Assembly (NCBI RefSeq): GCF_003258295.1
Contig: NZ_QKYN01000074.1
Coordinates: 1-64,000, forward strand
Direction: 5' to 3'
Origin: Streptacidiphilus pinicola
GTDB lineage: Bacteria; Actinomycetota; Actinomycetes; Streptomycetales; Streptomycetaceae
Length of the DNA: 64,000 nt
Below, piece by piece: positions 58,920 to 64,000 of this stretch. The notes beneath the pieces are model-generated. The model did no database searches and had not been told where the DNA came from. It worked only from the letters and a program-made list of their open reading frames with translations. Position 1 is the stretch's first letter, and the number at the start of each line of letters is the position of its first letter. Both the position numbers and the translations under genes were made by a program.

Positions 58920-59036
58920 ATGTGGGCCCACGACCGGAGGGAGGCGAGCGCCATGGACGACTGCAGTTCCAGAACGGGCCGTACCCTGCCCGGCCAGAGC
59001 GCCGCTCCCGGTCCGGTCCGCCCCGCCGTGCGCTGA
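58920..59036 (+). CDS. Possible small protein upstream of the winged-helix gene (38 aa)
   Basis: Frame beginning MWAHDRREASAMDDCSSRTG and ending VRPAVR. Two nested starts have good ribosome binding sites: the ATG at 58920 after AGAGGA, and the ATG at 58953 after GGAGGGAGG, which would give 27 residues. Third-position GC is high, as in real genes here. An overlapping 62-codon frame from 58865 has poorer third-position GC. It could be a leader peptide or a small protein; I recognise no family. Confidence 0.35.
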   Translation: MWAHDRREASAMDDCSSRTGRTLPGQSAAPGPVRPAVR

Positions 59037-59184
59037 CCGCACGTCTCACCTGATCTCACCTCACCTCGCGCGTCGTGATCCCGGCGCGCCGTCTCGCGCA
59101 TTCACGCCGCACGCCCTGCCCGTGAACCGTCCAGGTTCCGGAGCGCGGCGGCGCGCTCGCGCCTGCCCAAGGAGCCTCTTCACC

Positions 59185-59598
59185 ATGACCGTCACCTACC
59201 TGCGCGCCCGACTCCAGCCCACCACCCGCCAGCTGACAGGCCGTCGATCCGCGTCGACCCGCCCGCTCCGCGACGAGCCGCGGCCGAGCGACGGCCTCGT
59301 CGTCGACCAGGACCGGCGTACCGTCGCCGTCGACGGCCGCCGACTGGAACTGACGCGGCGTGAGTTCGACCTGCTGGCCCATCTGGTCGCCCATCCGCGC
59401 CTGGTCTTCACCCGCGGTCAGATCCTGCGGGCGGTGTGGCAGCAGCCTGCCGTGGGCGACTGCCGCACCGTCGACGTGCACGTCGCCCGGCTGCGCACCA
59501 AGCTCGGCACGGTCCACCGGCACCTGCTGAGGACGGTGCGTGGCGTCGGGTACAAGTTCGACCCCGGCGCGGCCGCGACCCCGGCCGCCCGGCCGTGA
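59185..59598 (+). CDS. Stand-alone OmpR/PhoB-type winged-helix protein (137 aa)
   Basis: The C-terminal ~95 residues are a trans_reg_C domain: VDGRRLELTRREFDLLAHLV, HPRLVFTRGQILRAVWQQ, TVDVHVARLRTKLGTVHRHL and LRTVRGVGYKF. No receiver domain is present; the first ~40 residues are basic and probably unstructured, so it is not a standard response regulator. AAGGAG at 59169-59174 supports the ATG at 59185. Such domains bind direct repeats, and evenly spaced repeats lie just downstream before the glycoside hydrolase gene, a possible target (inference). Confidence 0.87.
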   Translation: MTVTYLRARLQPTTRQLTGRRSASTRPLRDEPRPSDGLVVDQDRRTVAVDGRRLELTRREFDLLAHLVAHPRLVFTRGQILRAVWQQPAVGDCRTVDVHVARLRTKLGTVHRHLLRTVRGVGYKFDPGAAATPAARP

Positions 59599-59651
59599 CC
59601 AACACGCGGCGGGACGGGAATCGGTGACGGGATCCGGTGACGAAAGAGCAG

Positions 59652-59707
59652 TTCTTGCGTGCATCACGTCAGTTCTTGCGCAATGTGCTTCGACTCTTGC
59701 CTTGACC
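59652..59707 (+). promoter_or_regulatory. Three TCTTGC direct repeats at 21-bp spacing upstream of the GH99-like gene
   Basis: TCTTGC occurs at 59653, 59674 and 59695, exactly 21 bp apart. The first two are within an identical CAGTTCTTGCG. They end next to TTGACC (59702-59707), a possible -35 box. Phased repeats of this type are typical activator sites. Confidence 0.55.
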
Positions 59708-59789
59708 TCATCCGGTCAATACGCTCCCGCCCAGAGCGCGGCCGAGGCCCACCCCGTCCGTTCCGGCCGCCCTGTCCTCGGGATGGTCC

Positions 59790-61469
59790 ATGGCAGTCTC
59801 TCGTCGCACCTTCCTGTCCACCCTCTCCGCCGGAGCCGCCGGCGTCGCCCTCGGCGGGCTGACGCTGCCCGGCTCGGCGCGCGCCGCGAGTCCCGCCGGC
59901 GACGTCGTCGGCAAGGTGACCGTCGGCTACCAGGGCTGGTTCGCCTGCCCCGGTGACGGAGCGCCGATCGACGCGTGGTGGCACTGGAGCCAGAACTGGT
60001 CCCAGGCGCCCTCGCCCGGCAACAACGTCATCAAGGCCTGGCCCGACTCGCGCGAGTTCAGTGCCACCTACCAGACCGCCTACGCGAACCTCGGCGACGG
60101 CGGCCCGGCGACCCTGTTCTCCTCCTACGACCAGCAGACCATCGACACCCACTTCCAGTGGATGCAGCAGAACGGCTGCGACACCGCCGCGCTGCAGCGC
60201 TTCGACCCCAACGGCAGCGAGGGCCCCACCCGCGACGCGATCACGTCGCGGGTCCGCAGCTCCGCCGAGTCGCACGGCGTCAAGTTCTATGTGATGTACG
60301 ACGTCAGCGGCTGGACGAACATGCAGTCCGAGATCAAGACGGACTGGACGAACAAGATGTCCGCCCACACGGCCTCCTCCGCCTACGCGCGGCAGAACGG
60401 CCGACCCGTGGTCGGCATCTGGGGGTTCGGCTTCAACGACGCCAACCACCCTTGGGACCCGGCCGCCTGCGCCGACGTCATCAGCTGGTTCACGTCCCAA
60501 GGGTGCTACGTCATGGGGGGCGTGCCGACCTGGTGGCGCCTCGGCACCAACGACTCCCGGGCCGGTTACCTGGACGTCTACCACGCCTTCGACATGCTCT
60601 CGCCCTGGATGGTCGGTCGGATCGGCACCGTCGCCGACGTCGACAACTTCTATACCAACGCCACCGTTCCGGACCTCGCCGACTGCAACGCCCACGGCAT
60701 CGACTACCAGCCGTGCGTGCTGCCCGGCGACCTCTCGGCGCGCCAGCGGGCCCACGGCGACTTCATGTGGCGGCAGTTCTACGACATGACCCGGGCCGGC
60801 GTGCAGAGCCTCTACATCTCCATGTTCGACGAGTTCGGCGAGGGCAACCAGATCGCCAAGACCGCCGAGAACCAGGGCCAGGTGCCCGCTGGCTCCGGGC
60901 TGTTGGCCCTCGACGAGGACGGCACCGCCTGCTCCTCCGACTACTACCTGCGCCTGACCGCCGACGGGGGGAAGATGCTCAAGGGGCAGACCGCGCTCAC
61001 CGCCACGCGCCCCACCCAGCCGGTCGTCGGCTCGGGCGGCGGCTCGAACCCCGACCTGGCACTGCACCAGCCGACGGCGGACAGCGGCCACACCCAGGTG
61101 TACGTCTCCGCCAACGCGGTCGACGGCGATCCCAACACCTACTGGGAGAGCGTGGACAACGCGTTCCCCCAGTGGCTCCAGGTCGACCTCGGCTCGGCGG
61201 TCACCACCAGCAGGATCGTGCTCACCCTGCCACCGTCCACGGCGTGGGGTGCCCGCACCCAGACCATCACGGTGCTCGGCAGCACCGACGGCACGAACTT
61301 CAGCACGGTGGTCGGCTCGGCGGGCTACACGTTCGACCCGGCCACCGGCAACACGGCCACGATCGCCTACCCGGGCGGAGCCACGGCCCGCTACGTCCGG
61401 CTCTTCTTCACCGCCAACACCGGGTGGCCGGCCGGTCAGGCTTCCGGATTCTCGGTCTACGCGACCTGA
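59790..61469 (+). CDS. Secreted GH99/GH71-like glycoside hydrolase with CBM32-type domain (559 aa)
   Basis: A Tat-type signal (SRRTFLSTLSAGAAGVALGG) ends near residue 33. The catalytic region (about 40-390) starts VVGKVTVGYQGWFACPGDGA and contains WWHWSQNW, FQWMQQNGCDTAALQRF, VKFYVMYDVSGW and LYISMFDEFGEGNQIA, the last with acidic residues typical of the endo-alpha-mannanase-like barrel. After a Gly-Ser linker, NPDLALHQPTADSGHTQVYV, DGDPNTYWES and FPQWLQVDLGSAV form a discoidin/CBM32 carbohydrate-binding domain (about 425-559). Probably releases mannose- or glucose-rich oligosaccharides outside the cell. Confidence 0.85.
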   Translation: MAVSRRTFLSTLSAGAAGVALGGLTLPGSARAASPAGDVVGKVTVGYQGWFACPGDGAPIDAWWHWSQNWSQAPSPGNNVIKAWPDSREFSATYQTAYANLGDGGPATLFSSYDQQTIDTHFQWMQQNGCDTAALQRFDPNGSEGPTRDAITSRVRSSAESHGVKFYVMYDVSGWTNMQSEIKTDWTNKMSAHTASSAYARQNGRPVVGIWGFGFNDANHPWDPAACADVISWFTSQGCYVMGGVPTWWRLGTNDSRAGYLDVYHAFDMLSPWMVGRIGTVADVDNFYTNATVPDLADCNAHGIDYQPCVLPGDLSARQRAHGDFMWRQFYDMTRAGVQSLYISMFDEFGEGNQIAKTAENQGQVPAGSGLLALDEDGTACSSDYYLRLTADGGKMLKGQTALTATRPTQPVVGSGGGSNPDLALHQPTADSGHTQVYVSANAVDGDPNTYWESVDNAFPQWLQVDLGSAVTTSRIVLTLPPSTAWGARTQTITVLGSTDGTNFSTVVGSAGYTFDPATGNTATIAYPGGATARYVRLFFTANTGWPAGQASGFSVYAT

Positions 61470-61480
61470 GCTCGAAGCAC

Positions 61481-61518
61481 GGGTTGCCGGCGCGGGCCCT
61501 GGCCCGTGCCGGCAACCC
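61481..61518. terminator. Bidirectional hairpin between convergent genes
   Basis: GGGTTGCCGGCGCGGGCC (61481-61498) and GGCCCGTGCCGGCAACCC (61501-61518) form an 18-bp stem with a single G-U. It lies between the secreted hydrolase and acyl-CoA dehydrogenase stops. Confidence 0.7.
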
Positions 61519-61526
61519 GGACCGGA

Positions 61527-62684
61527 TCAGGGCAGGTTGCGGGAGATCACCAGGCGCATGATGTCCGAGGTGCCCTCCTCGATCTCCTCCAGCTTCGCGT
61601 CGCGCATCCACTGCTCGACCGGGTACTCGCGCGAGTAGCCCCAGCCGCCGAGGGTCTGCACCGCCGCCCAGGTGCAGAACATGGCCGTCTCCGAGGCGGT
61701 GAGCTTGGTGATCGCGGCCAGGCCGGTGACGTCCGCGCCCGCGTCCAGCGCCCGCGCCGTGCGCAGCACCAGCAGGCGGGCGGCCTCGATCCGGGAGGCC
61801 ATGTCGGCCAGCCGGAACGCCACCGCCTGGTGCTCGATGATCGGCTTGCCGAACTGGACGCGGGTGCGCGCGTAGTCGCGCGCGTACGTGTAGGCCGCGC
61901 GGGCGGCGCCGACCGCGGCCGCGCCCAGCACGGTGCGGGAGATGTCGAAGGTGCGCATCAGGCCGTGGAAGCCCTGGCCCTCCGCACCCAGCCGGTCCGA
62001 CTCGGGCACGAACACGTCGTCGAAGAACATCTCCCGGCAGACGATGGCCCGTTGGCCCATCTTCTTCATCGGCTCGCCGAAGCGCAGCCCTGCCGCGTCC
62101 CGACCGAGCAGGAACGCGGTCACGCCGCGCGACCGCTCGGCGGGATCGGTCTTGGCGAACACCACGTACTGCCGGGCCGCGCCCGCGTTGGAGATCCATG
62201 CCTTCTGGCCGCTGATCCGGTAGCCGCCCTCGACGCGGCGGGCCGTGGTGGTGATCGAGGCGGCATCCGAGCCGGCCCCGGGCTCGGTGGTGGCCAGCGC
62301 CGTGAGCGGGCTGTCCGGGCCGGTCAGCGGGGTCAGCCAGCGCTTGCGCTGCTCCTCGGTGCCGAGCTCCAGCACCGGATCGGCGAAGAACCCGTTCGAG
62401 CAGAGCAGGTTGCCGATGCCCGGATCACCGAAGCAGAGCTCCTCCTGGACCAGGCACTGGGTGAACACGTCGGTGAAACCGCCGCCACCCAGCTCGGCCG
62501 GGAGCATGAAGTCGGTGATGCCGATCTGCCCGGCCTTGCGCCACAGGTCGAGCGGGATCTCGGTGTCCGCCTCGTCGACCTCGCGCCCGCGCGGGCGGAT
62601 CTCGTCGCGGGCGAACTCGCGGCACAGCGCCACGATCGCGCGCTGCTCGTCGGTGAGCGGCCAGGGGTCGGGGAGCGCGGTCAA
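61527..62684 (-). CDS. Acyl-CoA dehydrogenase (385 aa)
   Basis: Complete acyl-CoA dehydrogenase: ITDFMLPAELGGGGFTDVFT, TALATTEPGAGSDAASITTT near residue 135, YRISGQKAWISNAGAARQYV, and YPVEQWMRDAKLEEIEEGTS near 360, where EEGTSDIMR carries the usual catalytic-base region. Better match to short/branched-chain or cyclohexane-carboxyl-type enzymes cannot be decided by eye. It follows the ThDP-enzyme gene on the same strand by 43 bp, with AGGAGG before its start, so the two are probably co-transcribed. Confidence 0.92.
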   Translation of the reverse strand: MTALPDPWPLTDEQRAIVALCREFARDEIRPRGREVDEADTEIPLDLWRKAGQIGITDFMLPAELGGGGFTDVFTQCLVQEELCFGDPGIGNLLCSNGFFADPVLELGTEEQRKRWLTPLTGPDSPLTALATTEPGAGSDAASITTTARRVEGGYRISGQKAWISNAGAARQYVVFAKTDPAERSRGVTAFLLGRDAAGLRFGEPMKKMGQRAIVCREMFFDDVFVPESDRLGAEGQGFHGLMRTFDISRTVLGAAAVGAARAAYTYARDYARTRVQFGKPIIEHQAVAFRLADMASRIEAARLLVLRTARALDAGADVTGLAAITKLTASETAMFCTWAAVQTLGGWGYSREYPVEQWMRDAKLEEIEEGTSDIMRLVISRNLP

Positions 62685-62727
62685 CGGAACCTCCTGAGGC
62701 AGGGCCTGTGGTCGGTGAGGGGCGGGC

Positions 62728-63999
62728 TCAGTGCGCGCCGGACTCGGGGACGTGGATGAGGGTGGGCCGGTCGGTGGCGAGCGCGGCCGGCAGCGCGGCG
62801 GCGACGGCCGCCGCGTCCGCGGCCCGGACGCCGTGGCAGCCCAGGGACCGCGCCAGCGTGACGAAGTCGGGTGCGGGCAGCTCGACGGCGTGCACGGGGT
62901 CGTCGCGGTCGGCCATCTCGGCGCGGATCTCGCCGTAGCCGCCGTTGTCGACGACCACCACCGGCAGCGGCAGCCGCAGCGCGGCGGCCGCGGCCAGCTC
63001 GGCCACGGTGAACATCAGGCCGCCGTCGCCGTGCAGGGCGACGACCGGCGCGTCGGGGCGGGCCAGTTTGGCGCCGATCGCGGCCGGCAGACCGTAGCCG
63101 AGGGTGCCCAGGCCGGTGGGGTAGAGGAAGGAACGCGGCCGGTGCGCGGGCAGGTTGGACAGGGCCCCGTAGTAGCAGGCCATCGTCGAGTCGCCGGCGA
63201 ACACGCCCTCCGGCCCGAGTGCCCCGGCCAGCGCGGCGGTCAGCCCGAGCCAGCGGTTGCCCTCGGTGCGCGCGTCGGCCTGCAGACCGGCGCGCGCGGT
63301 GGCGGCCCGCTCCGTCGCGGCGCGCGCCGGTCCCGGTGGCAGCGGCCGGAGTTGGCCGAGCAGTACGGAGAGCGCGGCGGCGGCGTCGGCGACGACCGCC
63401 ACGTCGGGAACGGCGTTCGCGGTCGTCGCCTTCGCGTCGACGTCGATGCGGATCAGCGGTCCGCCCGGCTCCAGCGGGCCGTACCAGAGGTCGGCGGGCG
63501 CGAGCTCGGTGCCGACGGCCAGGATCACGTCGCTCCCGGCGGCCAGGGCGCGGACGGCGGCGTGGTGCAGGCCCGCGCCGATGGCGAGCGGGTGGGCGTC
63601 GGGCAGCACGCCCTTGCCGTTCGCCGTGGTGACCACGGGCGCGCCCAGGCGTTCGGCGAGCTGCCGCAGCTCCGCCGCCGCACCGGCGGCCCCGCCGCCC
63701 GCGACGATCAGCGGCCGCTGAGCCTGCGTCAGCAGCCGGGCGGCCGCCGCCAGTGCGGCCGGATCGGGCAGGGAGACCGGCATCGCAAGGGGTGCCGCGA
63801 TGCGGACGGGCGCCGTCTCGTCGAGCAGGTCGAGCGGGATCTCCAGGTGCACCGGCCGCGGCCGCCCACCCGTCATCGTGGCGAAGGCGTGCGCCACGGC
63901 CAGGGGGATCTCCTCGACGCTCGTGACGCGGTCGCTGCGCGCCACGACGGCTGCCAGGGCGGCGCGTTGGTCCTTCACCTCGTGCAGGAAGCCGTTGCC
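62728..63999 (-). CDS. Thiamine-diphosphate-dependent enzyme, acetolactate-synthase-like, 5'-truncated by window edge
   Basis: Carboligase/decarboxylase fold. The visible part begins in the N-terminal domain (GNGFLHEVKDQRAALAAVVA, then RPVHLEIPLDLLDE). The central domain is PLIVAGGGAAGAAAELRQLA. The ThDP domain is PTGLGTLGYGLPAAIGAKLA, HGDGGLMFTVAELAAA, and VVVDNGGYGEIRAEM, the GDG-to-NN motif with Asp for the first Asn. The frame stays open to the window end, so the start lies outside. Acetolactate synthase, benzoylformate decarboxylase or an oxalyl-CoA-type reaction are all possible. It overlaps no neighbour and leads into the acyl-CoA dehydrogenase gene. Confidence 0.88.
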   Translation of the reverse strand, partial: GNGFLHEVKDQRAALAAVVARSDRVTSVEEIPLAVAHAFATMTGGRPRPVHLEIPLDLLDETAPVRIAAPLAMPVSLPDPAALAAAARLLTQAQRPLIVAGGGAAGAAAELRQLAERLGAPVVTTANGKGVLPDAHPLAIGAGLHHAAVRALAAGSDVILAVGTELAPADLWYGPLEPGGPLIRIDVDAKATTANAVPDVAVVADAAAALSVLLGQLRPLPPGPARAATERAATARAGLQADARTEGNRWLGLTAALAGALGPEGVFAGDSTMACYYGALSNLPAHRPRSFLYPTGLGTLGYGLPAAIGAKLARPDAPVVALHGDGGLMFTVAELAAAAALRLPLPVVVVDNGGYGEIRAEMADRDDPVHAVELPAPDFVTLARSLGCHGVRAADAAAVAAALPAALATDRPTLIHVPESGAH

Positions 64000-64000
64000 G

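Noticed and set aside
58865-59053. 62-codon frame upstream of the winged-helix gene
   Set aside because: Lower third-position GC than the overlapping frame from 58920 and no good ribosome binding site.
59975-61561. 528-codon frame overlapping the GH99-like gene
   Set aside because: Out-of-frame shadow, Arg/His/Pro-rich, lacks the signal peptide and domain structure seen in the chosen frame.

Overview
The window is very GC-rich and densely packed, and its genes point to a mycelial actinomycete of the family Streptomycetaceae (Streptomyces or a close relative). The markers are a short and a long sortase-anchored chaplin, a mycothiol gene (mshC), F420/deazaflavin-type oxidoreductases, SCO2400-, SCO1664-, DUF3090- and DUF5703-type actinobacterial families, and many starts preceded 6-8 nt upstream by a TANNNT hexamer, as expected for leaderless mRNAs. 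It looks like chromosomal sequence. I see no CRISPR array, rRNA operon, complete insertion sequence or intact prophage. One tRNA-Leu(GAG) lies at 12953-13035.

Layout. 1-9.7 kb: truncated multicopper oxidase, asparaginase, methionyl-tRNA synthetase behind a peptide-leader attenuator, FUSC-type membrane protein, GH3 lipoprotein, histidine phosphatase and a microbial PARG. 9.7-11.1 kb: a decayed patch with two gene remnants around a PhzF-like gene. 11.1-17 kb: PAS-GAF-PP2C phosphatase, tRNA-Leu, M20 peptidase, two chaplins with sigma-BldN-like promoters, and small conserved genes. 17-21.6 kb: RecD-like protein with broken ATPase motifs, aldo/keto reductase, LLM oxidoreductase. 21.6-29.1 kb: an accessory island with a tightly overlapping operon (164-aa protein, ~1440-aa STAND NTPase, TPR protein), next to a membrane protein with RPV helical repeats and a small protein with an internal duplication. 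29.2-33.6 kb: SCO2400-type protein, a junction of broken genes, small regulator, FAD monooxygenase with divergent TetR. 33.6-41 kb: DinB protein and the conserved phosphatase/DUF3090/SCO1664 set, then mshC and an HpnB-like glycosyltransferase. 41-53 kb: acetyltransferase, Asp/Glu racemase-like protein, and several regulator/target pairs (TetR, TetR, MarR) with visible operators. 53-64 kb: truncated integrase, MFS exporter, ketopantoate-reductase-like protein, two acyl-CoA dehydrogenases, GNAT, small winged-helix protein, secreted GH99-like/CBM32 protein and a ThDP enzyme that runs off the end.

The most notable signals are four. (1) The STAND three-gene operon is a candidate conflict or signalling system. 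(2) A complete attenuator precedes metG: a leader peptide with a Met-Met pair, mutually exclusive hairpins and a terminator. (3) Two chaplin promoters share the same CGT-N16-CGTT architecture. (4) Several enzyme-like proteins have lost a signature catalytic residue (RecD-like, DhaM-like, PhzF-like, deacetylase-like, integrase). All product names come from reading motifs by eye; no database search was run.
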